DNA of 58,377 nucleotides from Cellulosimicrobium arenosum (GCF_014837295.1 NZ_JACYHB010000018.1:1-58377); one strand, 5' to 3'. Counted from the stretch's first letter, positions 44,970 through 54,054 are shown. The notes: a model not told the origin generated them from the letters alone. Made by a program: numbers and translations.

Positions 44970-45113
44970 GGCGACGTCGTCCCCGCCCCCGACCCACGGT
45001 CGGACGGCGGGTCCCTGCCGGCGAGGAGAGGATCTGGGTTCGTCCGGGCCGTCGCACGGACCGGCACCACCTTCTCGGCGGCAGCGGGGAAGGGGGAGGG
45101 GCCCGGGTCGACG

Positions 45114-45119
45114 TAGGGT
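45114..45119 (+). promoter_or_regulatory. -10 element of proA
   Basis: TAGGGT lies 6 bases before the proA ATG; leaderless transcription is likely. Confidence 0.45.
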
Positions 45120-45125
45120 TGGGGC

Positions 45126-46439
45126 ATGGCCATCACTGCTGACTCGTCCGTAGGTCTCGTGGACGCCCGGGGCGCCGACGTGGTCGACGCCGTGGAGGAC
45201 GTCGCGCGGCGCGCCAAGATCGCCTCGCGCGCGCTCGCGACAGCGAGCCGGTCGACCAAGGATGCCGCGCTCGGCGCGCTCGCCGACGCGCTCGTGGCCG
45301 CGACGGACGAGATCGTCGCCGCGAACGCGCTCGACCTCGACCGCGGCCGGACGAACGGCATGGCACCCGGTCTGCTCGACCGGCTCGCGCTGACCCCCGA
45401 GCGCATCGTCGCGATCGCCGACGCGCTGCGCGAGCTCGCGGGTCTGCCGGACCCGGTGGGTGAGGTCGTGCGGGGCTCGACGCTGCCCAACGGCCTGCGG
45501 CTGCGTCAGCTCCGGGTGCCGATGGGTGTCGTCGGGATGATCTACGAGGCACGCCCGAACGTCACGGTCGACGCCGCCGGGCTGGCGCTCAAGAGCGGCA
45601 ACGCGGTGGTCCTGCGTGGCGGGTCGGCCGCGGCGTCGTCGAACGAGGTGGTCGTCGCGGTGCTCGCCCGCGCGCTCGAGACGCAGGGCCTTCCCGGTGA
45701 CCTCGTGCAGTCGATCGACGCGTGGGGCCGCCCCGGCGCCGTCGCGCTCATGCACGCCCGCGGACTGGTCGACGTGCTCGTGCCGCGCGGCGGCGCCGAC
45801 CTGATCCGCACGGTCGTGCGCGAGTCGACCGTGCCCGTCATCGAGACGGGTGTGGGCAACGTCCACGTGTACGTCGACGCGAGCGCCGACCCGGCCATGG
45901 CGCTCGAGATCCTGCTCAACTCCAAGACGCAGCGCGTCGGGGTGTGCAACGCCGCCGAGACGCTCCTCGTGCACACCGACGCCGCCGCCGACTTCCTCCC
46001 GACGGCGCTCGCCGCCCTGGGCGAGGCGGGCGTCGTCGTGCACGGGGACGAGGCCACGGCCGCGCTCGCGCCCGACGGGCTCGAGGTGCTCGCGGCGACG
46101 GACGAGGACTGGGCGACCGAGTACCTCGCTGCCGAGATCGCGGTACGGGTCGTGGCCGACCTGGACGCGGCGATCGAGCACGTGCGCGAGTGGACCTCGG
46201 GGCACACCGAGGCGATCGTGACGCGCGACCTGCAGGCGTCGCAACGGTTCGTCGCCGAGCTGGACTCGGCAGCGATCATGGTCAACGCCTCGACGCGCTT
46301 CACCGACGGCGGCCAGCTCGGGCTGGGGGCGGAGATCGGCATCTCCACCCAGAAGCTGCACGCGCGCGGACCGATGGGTCTCGCGGAGCTGACGACCACG
46401 AAGTGGGTCGTGCACGGGGACGGTCACGTTCGTCCTTGA
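45126..46439 (+). CDS. proA: Glutamate-5-semialdehyde dehydrogenase (gamma-glutamyl phosphate reductase)
   Basis: A 437-residue NADPH-dependent enzyme for the second step of proline synthesis. [21 protein letters not shown] is the signature, [17 protein letters not shown] holds the catalytic Cys, and [17 protein letters not shown] is the C-terminal motif. It begins 156 bases after proB. ATG 45126 is preceded by a -10 hexamer, with no ribosome-binding site. Confidence 0.96.
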   Translation: MAITADSSVGLVDARGADVVDAVEDVARRAKIASRALATASRSTKDAALGALADALVAATDEIVAANALDLDRGRTNGMAPGLLDRLALTPERIVAIADALRELAGLPDPVGEVVRGSTLPNGLRLRQLRVPMGVVGMIYEARPNVTVDAAGLALKSGNAVVLRGGSAAASSNEVVVAVLARALETQGLPGDLVQSIDAWGRPGAVALMHARGLVDVLVPRGGADLIRTVVRESTVPVIETGVGNVHVYVDASADPAMALEILLNSKTQRVGVCNAAETLLVHTDAAADFLPTALAALGEAGVVVHGDEATAALAPDGLEVLAATDEDWATEYLAAEIAVRVVADLDAAIEHVREWTSGHTEAIVTRDLQASQRFVAELDSAAIMVNASTRFTDGGQLGLGAEIGISTQKLHARGPMGLAELTTTKWVVHGDGHVRP

Positions 46440-46509
46440 CGGGCCTCGTGCCCGGAACTACCTGCTACCGGCCGGACCGGGAGAGGGCGGGGCCGTGAGA
46501 GACTGGTCC

Positions 46510-46529
46510 GCGACCGGGGTACCGGTCGC
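46510..46529. other. Hairpin downstream of proA
   Basis: GCGACCGG-GGTA-CCGGTCGC is a perfect 8-base stem, 70 bases after proA and 65 before the small membrane gene. A terminator or leader structure. Confidence 0.5.
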
Positions 46530-46594
46530 ACCACCCGATCCGTCCGGGCCGTCGTCGGCGGCCCACCAACGATTCTACCTTCGAGGAGGACGTC

Positions 46595-46750
46595 GTGATC
46601 TCTGCCGTCGTGCAGGCTGCCGAGGAGGGCAGCGAGATCGTGAACGAGCTGCCCATCCCGCCCCTCGCCTTCGGGCTGCTCGCCTTCGGCGCGCTCGTGT
46701 CCCTGCTGCTCGTGACGTACGCGTTCCGCAGCATCGGCACACGGCACTGA
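46595..46750 (+). CDS. 51-residue membrane protein upstream of nadD
   Basis: A very small protein. An acidic N-terminus (AEEGSEIVNELPIPP) precedes one membrane helix (LAFGLLAFGALVSLLLVTYAF) and a basic end (RSIGTRH), giving a cytoplasmic C-terminus by the positive-inside rule. GTG 46595 follows GGAGG five bases upstream, a strong site. Forty-two bases separate it from nadD. Function is unknown; its place beside nadD recurs in relatives as far as I recall. Confidence 0.8.
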   Translation: MISAVVQAAEEGSEIVNELPIPPLAFGLLAFGALVSLLLVTYAFRSIGTRH

Positions 46751-46792
46751 TACCGGGCCCGGACCGGAGCCGCCGCCACCCATGAGCGACCG

Positions 46793-47398
46793 ATGACCTC
46801 GCGCAGACCCCGGCTCGGGGTGATGGGCGGCACGTTCGACCCCATCCACCACGGGCACCTCGTCGCCGCGAGCGAGGCCGCCGCGCGGTTCGAGCTGGAC
46901 GAGGTCGTCTTCGTCCCGACGGGGCGGCCCACGTTCAAGCAGCACCAGCGCGTCAGCCCGGCGGAGCACCGCTACCTCATGACAGTCATCGCGACGGCGT
47001 CCAACCCCCGGTTCACGGTGAGCCGGGTGGATGTGGACAGGCCCGGCCTGACCTATACGGTGGACACCTTGCGCGAGCTGCGCGAGGCGCGACCGGGGAC
47101 CGACCTCTACTTCATCACCGGCGCGGACGCGATCGAGCAGATCCTGACCTGGAAGGATGCCGACGAGCTGTGGAAGATGGCACACTTCGTCGCAGTCTCG
47201 CGCCCGGGTCACCGCCTGAGCGCCGAGGGTCTTCCTCCCGGCGTGGTCAGCATGCTGGAGGTCCCCGCCCTGGCCATCTCGTCGACGGACTGTCGTCGTC
47301 GGGCCGAGGCCGGCCAGCCGGTGTGGTACCTGGTACCGGACGGCGTGGTCCAGCACATCGCCAAGTACGGTTTGTATCGAGGTCAGCACGATGAGTGA
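46793..47398 (+). CDS. nadD: Nicotinate-nucleotide adenylyltransferase
   Basis: A 201-residue enzyme of NAD synthesis. [23 protein letters not shown] carries the (H/T)xGH motif, [10 protein letters not shown] binds substrate and [24 protein letters not shown] is the C-terminal signature (ISST-x-IR normally). ATG 46793. Confidence 0.96.
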   Translation: MTSRRPRLGVMGGTFDPIHHGHLVAASEAAARFELDEVVFVPTGRPTFKQHQRVSPAEHRYLMTVIATASNPRFTVSRVDVDRPGLTYTVDTLRELREARPGTDLYFITGADAIEQILTWKDADELWKMAHFVAVSRPGHRLSAEGLPPGVVSMLEVPALAISSTDCRRRAEAGQPVWYLVPDGVVQHIAKYGLYRGQHDE

Positions 47399-48518
47399 CA
47401 ACGGCAGCAACGGGCAGCCTGTCCGACCCCTCACGCGGCGGGAGATCCGCGAGCGCGAGCAGGCCGAGGCGGCCCGGCGGGCGGAGCGGTCCGACGTCGA
47501 CGGGGGCGGGCCCCGTCCGCCGCGCACCCCGCAGCCGGCCGCGGCTCCGCCGCCGTCGCGGCGGTCGCTGCGTGAGACGTCGGGCGCGACCCAGTACCCG
47601 TCGCAACCGTCGGTCGTCCGTCCGCCCTCCACGTCGGGGGGCATGCGCGGTCTCGACGAGACCGGCAGGCTGACCCCGGTCCAGGAGACCGCCGAGCGCG
47701 TGACGATCCGGCCCCCGTCGCCCCCGGCACAGCCGCCGACGCGCACCAGCTCACGACCGGTCCGTGCGCCGGGAGCCTCCGGTCCGACTCCCGCCCCGGG
47801 CGCATCCGCACCGACCCGGGCGCCGGGCAGCTCGGGCGTGACGCGTGCTCCCGGCTCCTCTGGCGTCACGCGCGCCCCCGGCGCCTCGGGCCCGGTGCGA
47901 CCGCCCACGCCGGTCCGCGGCGGAGCTCCCGTCGCGCGGGTGAGCACGCGTGGCGCGGGAGTGCAGGGCATGTTCGACCACGCGGCCGGTCTCGGTGCGC
48001 CCGCCCCGACGTCGACGCCTGCCCGGCCGGCGGCCGAGCCGGCGGTCGAGACCGCAGGCCCGCAACGGGAGTCGACCAGCACACCGGAGCGCCGCCCGGC
48101 CACGGCGCAGCCGTCGTCCGACCAGCGCACGGCGTCGGCGCCGGCCGCGGCCCTCCCGTGGTCCGCGATCACCGCGGGCGGCGCGCCCGAGCGTGCCACG
48201 TCCCCGACGCAGGCTCCGCTCGGCCACGTCGGCGACTCCGCCGGGTCGCCGGCACCGGACGACCTCTTCCCGCGTGTGCACGCCGATCGCGGGTCGCGCG
48301 CTGCCGAGGCGCCCGACGACGACGACCCCACCGACGCGCGCGGTCCGTCGTACACCTGGTTGCACTACCTGATCCTCGTCGCCGTGGCATTCGTGCTCGG
48401 CCTGCTCGTGTGGGAGCTCATCTCGAGCGACGACGCCGGCTCGTCGACCGCTGGCGTGCACGTGATCGTCGACCAGGTGGCGGACGCCACCCCAGGAACC
48501 TCAGGGACCGGTCGCTGA
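47391..48518 (+). CDS. Proline-rich protein with C-terminal membrane anchor
   Basis: A 375-residue protein of unknown function. A basic, Arg/Glu-rich start ([21 protein letters not shown]) leads into about 280 residues of Pro, Ala, Ser, Thr low complexity with APGASG/APGSSG repeats near 125-165, then one membrane helix ([20 protein letters not shown], near 323-342) and a 30-residue outside tail. The start overlaps nadD by 8 bases; it lies between nadD and rsfS. The sequence is probably fast-evolving disorder. Confidence 0.75.
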   Translation: MSDNGSNGQPVRPLTRREIREREQAEAARRAERSDVDGGGPRPPRTPQPAAAPPPSRRSLRETSGATQYPSQPSVVRPPSTSGGMRGLDETGRLTPVQETAERVTIRPPSPPAQPPTRTSSRPVRAPGASGPTPAPGASAPTRAPGSSGVTRAPGSSGVTRAPGASGPVRPPTPVRGGAPVARVSTRGAGVQGMFDHAAGLGAPAPTSTPARPAAEPAVETAGPQRESTSTPERRPATAQPSSDQRTASAPAAALPWSAITAGGAPERATSPTQAPLGHVGDSAGSPAPDDLFPRVHADRGSRAAEAPDDDDPTDARGPSYTWLHYLILVAVAFVLGLLVWELISSDDAGSSTAGVHVIVDQVADATPGTSGTGR

Positions 48519-48543
48519 GCGGCCCTCCCACGAACGGAGACTT

Positions 48544-48996
48544 GTGACTGCAACAGATCGGGCCGTCGAGCTCGCGATCATCGCGGCCCGCGCTGCGTCG
48601 GAGCGCAAGGCGGAGGAGATCATCGCCCTCGACGTGAGCGAACAGCTCGTCCTCACGGACGTGTTCCTCATCGCCTCGGGCACGAACGAGCGCCAGGTCT
48701 CGGGGATCGTCGACGCCGTCGAGGAAGCGCTCTTCGTGGCAGGCTCCAAGCCGATCCGCCGTGAGGGCAAGCGAGAGGCCCGCTGGGTCCTGCTCGACTT
48801 CGGGGACATCGTCGTGCACGTCCAGCACGCCGAGGACCGCGTCTACTACGCGCTCGAGCGGCTGTGGAAGGACTGCCCGGTCCTCGACCTGCCGGAGGAC
48901 GCGCGCGGTGGTGACGGCACCACCGGGTCCGACGACGGCGAGCCGGGCTCCGACGACGACGGCGCGATCCGCCTCTCGGGAGAGCCGCTCGCGTGA
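48544..48996 (+). CDS. rsfS: Ribosomal silencing factor RsfS
   Basis: A 150-residue DUF143 protein that binds L14 and blocks subunit joining when nutrients are low. ERKAEEIIALDVSEQLVLTDVFLIASG and EGKREARWVLLDFGDIVVHVQ are the family stretches. An acidic 30-residue tail follows. GTG 48544 follows GGAG. Confidence 0.94.
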   Translation: MTATDRAVELAIIAARAASERKAEEIIALDVSEQLVLTDVFLIASGTNERQVSGIVDAVEEALFVAGSKPIRREGKREARWVLLDFGDIVVHVQHAEDRVYYALERLWKDCPVLDLPEDARGGDGTTGSDDGEPGSDDDGAIRLSGEPLA

Positions 48997-49673
48997 GTGC
49001 GGGGACCCTCGTGCTCCTGCGGCACGGTCGCACGGCCTACAACGCGTCCCTGCGCCTGCAGGGGCAGGTCGACATCGCCCTGGACGGGGTCGGCCAGTGG
49101 CAGGCCGAGCACGGTGCGAAGGCGCTCGCGAGCGCGCACCGCGCGACGCGGGTGGTCTCGTCGGACCTCCAGCGCGCGGCCGTGACGGCCGGCGCCTACG
49201 GCGCGGTCGTCGGTGCGGACGTGGTGCTCGACGAACGGCTGCGCGAGCGCGGGTTCGGTGCGTGGGAAGGGCTGACGAGCGACGAGATCGCCGCCCGGTG
49301 GCCCGACGAGCACGCGGCGTGGCGCCGGGGCGACGAGCCGACCCGTGCCGGCGCGGAGACGAAGACGGCCGTCGGGGCGCGGATGCTCGAGGCGATCACG
49401 GAGCACGCCGAGCCGTTGGCAAGCGAGGACACGCTCGTGGTCGTCTCGCACGGTGCTGCGATCACGCTGGCCGTGACCGCCCTGCTCGGGATCGACCCCG
49501 CCGGCTGGCGCGGGATCTCGGGCCTGCACAACGTGCACTGGTCCCACCTGCACCGTTCCGGACCACGCTCGACACCGGCGTGGCGGCTCGTCGCGCACAA
49601 CGTCGGGGCGGGCTTCCCGATCGACGAGTGGAACGCGGGACCGGATTGGAACTTGGAGCCCACATCTGCGTAG
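48993..49673 (+). CDS. Histidine phosphatase family protein
   Basis: A 226-residue phosphoglycerate-mutase-like phosphatase. LLRHGRTAYN carries the phosphorylated His, SDLQRA an Arg, ERGFGAWEG the acid residue and VVSHGAAITLAV the second His. GTG 48993 overlaps the rsfS stop. The substrate is unknown; in mycobacteria a related gene next to rsfS is a glucosyl-3-phosphoglycerate phosphatase, which is a hint only. Confidence 0.9.
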   Translation: MSAGTLVLLRHGRTAYNASLRLQGQVDIALDGVGQWQAEHGAKALASAHRATRVVSSDLQRAAVTAGAYGAVVGADVVLDERLRERGFGAWEGLTSDEIAARWPDEHAAWRRGDEPTRAGAETKTAVGARMLEAITEHAEPLASEDTLVVVSHGAAITLAVTALLGIDPAGWRGISGLHNVHWSHLHRSGPRSTPAWRLVAHNVGAGFPIDEWNAGPDWNLEPTSA

Positions 49674-49676
49674 ACT
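49646..49676 (+). promoter_or_regulatory. Possible tRNA-Ala promoter
   Basis: TTGGAA (49646-49651) and TAGACT (49671-49676) are 19 bases apart, overlapping the phosphatase stop. An imperfect hairpin, GCAGGGATCC/GGATCCTGC near 49694-49716, lies in the leader. Confidence 0.4.
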
Positions 49677-49750
49677 AGCGACGCTCCGCAGGGCAGGGAT
49701 CCGCAGGATCCTGCTGTCGCGGAGTGTCTGACCTGGGTCTTTCGACCCAC

Positions 49751-49823
49751 GGGGCTGTGGCGCAGCTGGTAGCGCACCTGCATGGCATGCAGGGGGTCAG
49801 GGGTTCGAGTCCCCTCAGCTCCA
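49751..49823 (+). tRNA. tRNA-Ala (anticodon GGC)
   Basis: A 73-base cloverleaf: acceptor GGGGCTG/CAGCTCC with the G3-U70 wobble that identifies alanine, D arm GCGCAGCTGGTAGCGC, anticodon stem CCTGC/GCAGG with loop ATGGCAT (anticodon GGC), T arm AGGGG-TTCGAGT-CCCCT, discriminator A. The following ACC is a possible partial genomic CCA. Confidence 0.97.
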
Positions 49824-49835
49824 CCGACGTTGCAT

Positions 49836-49874
49836 CACGAAGGACCGTCTCTCGTCGAGAGGCGGTCCTTCGTG
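49836..49874 (+). terminator. tRNA-Ala terminator
   Basis: A long hairpin: CACGAAGGACCG with its complement, a T-G pair, then CTCTC/GAGAG closing a GTC loop, for 18 pairs in total. Confidence 0.88.
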
Positions 49875-50000
49875 GTCTCACCGAGGCCCAGGGTCGGTGC
49901 GGAGCGCGACGTGCCGCAGGATCCGCGACGCGCGCTCGGTCCGATCCTCGCAGGTGAGGTCGATCACATCTCCCTGCGCTCCGTCCGGGGCCCGTCCCGC

Positions 50001-50029
50001 TTGACGCGCCGACCACGACCCCCTACGAA
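50001..50029 (+). promoter_or_regulatory. Promoter of the aminotransferase operon
   Basis: TTGACG (50001-50006), a 17-base spacer and TACGAA (50024-50029). Six bases then separate it from the ATG at 50036, so the message is predicted to be leaderless. The 162 bases between the tRNA terminator and this gene hold nothing else recognised. Confidence 0.65.
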
Positions 50030-50035
50030 TGGTGG

Positions 50036-51292
50036 ATGGAGGTCTTCACGCAGTGGGAATCTGAGATCCGCGGCTACAGCCGTACGTACCCGACGGTGTT
50101 CGCGTCGGCATCGAACGCGCGGCAGGTGGACGAGTCAGGCAAGAGCTACATCGACTTCTTCGCAGGGGCCGGGGTGCTGAACTTCGGCCACAACAATCCC
50201 CGCATGAAGCGGGCCATGATCGACTTCCTCGAGGCCGACGGCGTCGCGCACAGCCTCGACATGGCCACGACGACCAAGCGGGACTTCATCACCGCGTTCG
50301 TCGAGACCGTGCTGCAGCCACGGGACATGACGATGAAGCTGCAGTTCATGGGACCGACCGGGACCAACGCGGTCGAGGCAGCGCTCAAGCTGGCCCGGCG
50401 CGTCACGGGTCGGCGCGACGTCGTCGCGTTCTCCCACGGGTTCCACGGCATGACGCTGGGCTCGCTCGCCCTCACCGCCAACGACGCCTTCCGCCGGGCG
50501 GCAGGGGTGCCGCTCGAGAACGTGGTCCGGCTGCCCTTCGAGACGGCGCCCGGAGGTGGGCTCAAGGCGCTCGAGGACTACCGCGCAGCGCTCTCCGACG
50601 TCTCGAGCGGACATCTCCCGCCGGCGGCCTTCGTCGTCGAGGTGATCCAGGCCGAGGGCGGGGTGAACGTGGCGACCGCCGAGTGGTTGCACGCCGTGCA
50701 GCAGCTCGCGCACGACTACGGAGCCCTGTTCGTCATCGACGAGATCCAGGTCGGCTGTGGTCGGACCGGGAGCTACTTCAGCTTCGACGGCATGGGTCTC
50801 GACCCGGACATCGTGTGTCTCGCCAAGGGCATCGGCGGCTACGGGACGCCGCTGGCCATGAACCTCGTCAAGCCGGAGCACGACGCCCACTGGAAGCCGG
50901 GCGAGCACACCGGGACGTTCCGTGGCCAGGGTCTGTCGTTCGTCGCGGGCCGCGAGGCGCTGACCTACTTCCACGACGACGAGCTGATGACGCAGGTGCG
51001 CACCAAGGGTGAGCGCATCGCGAGCGTGCTGAAGTCCGTCGCGGACGAGACCGACCGCGGGTTCGACGTCCGCGGCCGCGGCATGATCTGGGGACTCGAC
51101 GTCGGCGACGGTGCGATCGCGAAGGCCGCGACGGCGACGTGCTTCGACAACGGCATGCTCATCGGTCCGTGCGGCAGCGGCGGCCGCGTGCTCAAGCTCA
51201 TCCCGCCCCTGACCATCCCCGACGACGACCTGGAGGAGGGGCTGCAGATCCTGACCGAGGCGGTTCGTGGGACGACGCGTCGCACGGTCTGA
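50036..51292 (+). CDS. Diaminobutyrate-2-oxoglutarate-type aminotransferase (EctB-like)
   Basis: A 418-residue class III PLP aminotransferase. The EctB-type N-terminus IRGYSRTYPTVF, the FFAGAGVLNFGHNNP stretch, FVIDEIQVGCGRTG (PLP ring Asp235) and CLAKGIGGYGTPLA (PLP Lys264) are all present. EctB uses it in the synthetic direction; here ectA and ectC are absent and the next genes are catabolic, so a role converting diaminobutyrate to aspartate semialdehyde (as DoeD/Atf) is more likely. It has no ribosome-binding site but a promoter positioned for leaderless transcription. Confidence 0.85.
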   Translation: MEVFTQWESEIRGYSRTYPTVFASASNARQVDESGKSYIDFFAGAGVLNFGHNNPRMKRAMIDFLEADGVAHSLDMATTTKRDFITAFVETVLQPRDMTMKLQFMGPTGTNAVEAALKLARRVTGRRDVVAFSHGFHGMTLGSLALTANDAFRRAAGVPLENVVRLPFETAPGGGLKALEDYRAALSDVSSGHLPPAAFVVEVIQAEGGVNVATAEWLHAVQQLAHDYGALFVIDEIQVGCGRTGSYFSFDGMGLDPDIVCLAKGIGGYGTPLAMNLVKPEHDAHWKPGEHTGTFRGQGLSFVAGREALTYFHDDELMTQVRTKGERIASVLKSVADETDRGFDVRGRGMIWGLDVGDGAIAKAATATCFDNGMLIGPCGSGGRVLKLIPPLTIPDDDLEEGLQILTEAVRGTTRRTV

Positions 51293-51319
51293 CCCACCCA
51301 GCACCACGAGGAGCCAGCC

Positions 51320-52615
51320 ATGAGGCAGCGCGACGACATGACCTTCCCGTTCGCCGAGTACGAGCGGCGGTTGAACGAGCTGCGCCGACGCATGTCGGAC
51401 CGGCTGCTGGACGCGGTGGTCATCACCGACCCCGAGAACCTGATGTACCTCACGGACTACCAGACGACCGGCTACTCCTTCTTCCAGGCTCTCGTGGTGC
51501 CGCTGGAGCAGGAGCCCTTCATGATCACGCGTGCCATGGAGGAGTCGAACGTCGTCGCGCGCACCTGGGTCGAGATGACCCGGCCCTACCCGGACACCGG
51601 CGACGCGATCCAGTCCCTGGTGCAGTCGCTGCGGGAGTTCGGCCTCCACACCAAGGACGTCGGGTACGAGCGCAACAGCTACTACTTCCCCGCCTACCAC
51701 CAGGACTACATCAAGGCCGCCTTCACCGAGGGACGCCTGCTCGACTGCTTCGGCATCGTCGAGGAGGGCCGGATCTGCAAGTCGCCGGCCGAGATCGAGA
51801 TCATGGCCCGCGCGGCGCACGCGACCGAGGTGGGGATGCAGGCCGGCATCGAGGCGTGCGCGCCCGGGGTGTCGGAGAACGACATCGCCGCCGAGATCAG
51901 CGCGGCGATGTTCCGGGCCGGGGGAGAGTTCCCGGCCGTCATGCCGTACGTGACCTCCGGGCCCCGGTCCATGATCGGGCACGCGACGTGGGAGGGCCGG
52001 ATCGTCCAGCCGGGCGAGCACGTGTTCCTCGAGGTGGGCGGGTGCTTCCGGCGCTACCACACGGCGATGATGCGCACGGTGCTCCTCGACGAGCTCTCGC
52101 CCTCGATGCGCCGCGCGCAGGAGCGCATGCGCCTCGCGCTGTCCGAGGTCAAGGCGGCGATCCGTCCGGGTCTGACGGTGTCCGACGCCGACAGCATCGT
52201 GCGCACGATCATCACCGACAACGGGGTGGGCGCCCGGCTCATCACGCGCTCCGGCTACTCGATCGGCATCGCGTTCCCACCCAGCTGGGACGAGGGATAC
52301 ATCGCGAGCCTCAACCAGGGTGACTCGCGCATCCTGCGCGAGGGCATGACCTTCCACATCATCCCGTGGATGTGGGGCGTGGACGGGAACAAGACCGTCG
52401 GCATCTCCGACACCATCCGCGTCACCGACCGCGGGTGCGAGTCGTTCTTCACCCTCGACGAGGACTTCACCTGCAAGCCCGAGCACGGCGTCGGCTCGAG
52501 CTCGGGGCCGGGCCTGGTCGGTGCACCGGTCGTCGACGGGCAGGACCCCGACGACGGGGATCTCGACGAGCCGGGCTATGACGAGCCCACTCCCATCCGG
52601 CACGGCATCGCATGA
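51320..52615 (+). CDS. M24/creatinase-fold ectoine hydrolase-like protein (DoeA/EutD type)
   Basis: A 431-residue two-domain protein: a creatinase N-terminal domain (about 1-150) and an M24 domain. The stretch near 235, EVGGCFRRYHTAMMRT, has Glu and Ala where metallopeptidases keep two metal-binding Asp residues, so it is probably metal-independent, as creatinase and ectoine hydrolase are. The context with an EctB-like aminotransferase and an aldehyde dehydrogenase supports ectoine ring opening to N-acetyl-diaminobutyrate; Xaa-Pro peptidase-like or creatinase activity is the alternative. ATG 51320 follows GAGGAG. Confidence 0.8.
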   Translation: MRQRDDMTFPFAEYERRLNELRRRMSDRLLDAVVITDPENLMYLTDYQTTGYSFFQALVVPLEQEPFMITRAMEESNVVARTWVEMTRPYPDTGDAIQSLVQSLREFGLHTKDVGYERNSYYFPAYHQDYIKAAFTEGRLLDCFGIVEEGRICKSPAEIEIMARAAHATEVGMQAGIEACAPGVSENDIAAEISAAMFRAGGEFPAVMPYVTSGPRSMIGHATWEGRIVQPGEHVFLEVGGCFRRYHTAMMRTVLLDELSPSMRRAQERMRLALSEVKAAIRPGLTVSDADSIVRTIITDNGVGARLITRSGYSIGIAFPPSWDEGYIASLNQGDSRILREGMTFHIIPWMWGVDGNKTVGISDTIRVTDRGCESFFTLDEDFTCKPEHGVGSSSGPGLVGAPVVDGQDPDDGDLDEPGYDEPTPIRHGIA

Positions 52616-52626
52616 AGGAGGCGCCC

Positions 52627-54009
52627 ATGCTCATCGCGACCGACCCCACGACCGGCGAGGTGGTCCGGCAGGTCTCGGCCGCCGGGCCCGAGCAGGTCGA
52701 CGCCGTCCTGTCGTCGGCGACCTCGGCCCAGAGAGCCTGGCAGGACCGCGGACCGGGAGGTCGCGCCGCCGTCCTGCTCGACGTCGCGACCTATCTCCGC
52801 GAGCACGTCGAGGATCTCGCCCCTCTCATGACCGAGGAGATGGGCAAGCCGGCAGGGGAGTCGCGTGGCGAGGTGGTCAAGGCGGCATGGTGCTTCGAGC
52901 ACTACGCGCAGCACGCCGAGGAGTACCTGGCCGACGAGGTCATCGGCTCGGACGCGACCCGCAGCTATGTCCAGTACCTTCCGCTGGGCACGGTCCTGGG
53001 CGTGCTGCCGTGGAACGCACCGTTCTGGCTGTTCTCCCGGTTCGCGGCGCCCGCGCTCATGGCGGGCAACACGTGCGTCATGAAGCACGACCCGCACGTT
53101 CCCGGTTGTGCGCAGGCGATCGGCGAGGTCTTCGCGAAGGTCCTCGCCCAGCACGGGGCGCCTCCCGGCGTCTTCCAGAACCTTCCGCTCGAGACGCCGG
53201 CGGTGGCCGACGTCATCCGGGACCGGCGCGTGCACGCGGTGTCGTTCACCGGGTCGGCCCGGGGTGGGGCCGCGGTCGCGAGCCTCGCGGCGGGAGAGAT
53301 CAAGCCGGCCGTCCTCGAGCTGGGCGGGTCCGACCCGTCGCTCGTCCTGGCGGACGCAGACCTGGACGCCGCTGCGGACACGATCGCGCTCTCGCGCATC
53401 ATCAACGCCGGCCAGTCCTGCATCGCCGCCAAGCGCATCATCGTCGAGGCCCCTGTCTACGACCAGTTCGTCGAGCGGCTGCACGAGCGGCTGGCCCGCC
53501 TCACGGTGGGCGACCCCCGCGAGGCGGGGACCGACGTCGGGCCGATCGCGCGAGCGGACCTTCGTGACGAGCTGCACCGGCAGGTGCGCGAGACCGTCGA
53601 CGCCGGGGCCCGGCTCCTGCTGGGCGGCGAGCTGCCCGACGGCGCGGGCTGGTTCTACCCCGTGACTCTCCTCGCCGACGTGACCAAGGACATGACGGCC
53701 GGGTGCGAGGAGACGTTCGGCCCGGTCATGGTCGTCATGCGTGCTGCCGACGCCGAGGACGCGCTCGCGATCGCGAACGACACCGAGTTCGGCCTGGCCG
53801 CGAGCGTCTGGTCGACGCCGGAGCGCGGAGAGTCGTTCGCCCGGCGGATCGAGGCGGGGCAGGTCAGCGTGAACGGGATCGTCAAGACGGACCCGCGCCT
53901 CCCGAGCGGGGGCATCAAGAGGTCCGGCTACGGGCGCGAGCTCGGCCCCCACGGCATCCGGGAGTTCGTCAACGCCCAGCAGGTGTGGGTCGGCCCCGCC
54001 CGCACGTGA
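52627..54009 (+). CDS. NAD(P)-dependent semialdehyde dehydrogenase (GabD/DoeC/Ssd type)
   Basis: A 460-residue aldehyde dehydrogenase. PWNAPFW and FTGSARGG bind NAD, LELGGSDPS holds the general base Glu231 and GQSCIAAKR the nucleophile Cys265, 34 residues apart as expected. Its short length matches the succinate-semialdehyde group. In this operon aspartate semialdehyde is the probable substrate, giving aspartate. ATG 52627 follows GGAGG by five bases; the ATG at 52612, overlapping the previous stop, is less likely. Confidence 0.88.
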   Translation: MLIATDPTTGEVVRQVSAAGPEQVDAVLSSATSAQRAWQDRGPGGRAAVLLDVATYLREHVEDLAPLMTEEMGKPAGESRGEVVKAAWCFEHYAQHAEEYLADEVIGSDATRSYVQYLPLGTVLGVLPWNAPFWLFSRFAAPALMAGNTCVMKHDPHVPGCAQAIGEVFAKVLAQHGAPPGVFQNLPLETPAVADVIRDRRVHAVSFTGSARGGAAVASLAAGEIKPAVLELGGSDPSLVLADADLDAAADTIALSRIINAGQSCIAAKRIIVEAPVYDQFVERLHERLARLTVGDPREAGTDVGPIARADLRDELHRQVRETVDAGARLLLGGELPDGAGWFYPVTLLADVTKDMTAGCEETFGPVMVVMRAADAEDALAIANDTEFGLAASVWSTPERGESFARRIEAGQVSVNGIVKTDPRLPSGGIKRSGYGRELGPHGIREFVNAQQVWVGPART

Positions 54010-54012
54010 GCG

Positions 54013-54048
54013 GCGCAGGGCCGCCGGCCTCGGCCGCCGGCCCTGCGC
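54013..54048. terminator. Bidirectional terminator
   Basis: GCGCAGGGCCG-c-CGGCC and its complement form a 17-base stem with one mismatch and a 2-base loop, between convergent stop codons. Confidence 0.85.
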
Positions 54049-54054
54049 ACGAGA

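Noticed and set aside
50036-51292. Annotation of the aminotransferase as an ectoine biosynthesis gene
   Set aside because: The family is EctB-like, but ectA and ectC are absent and the two following genes are catabolic in type.
52612-52626. The earlier ATG for the semialdehyde dehydrogenase
   Set aside because: It overlaps the previous stop but has no ribosome-binding site of its own; GGAGG sits between it and the ATG at 52627.
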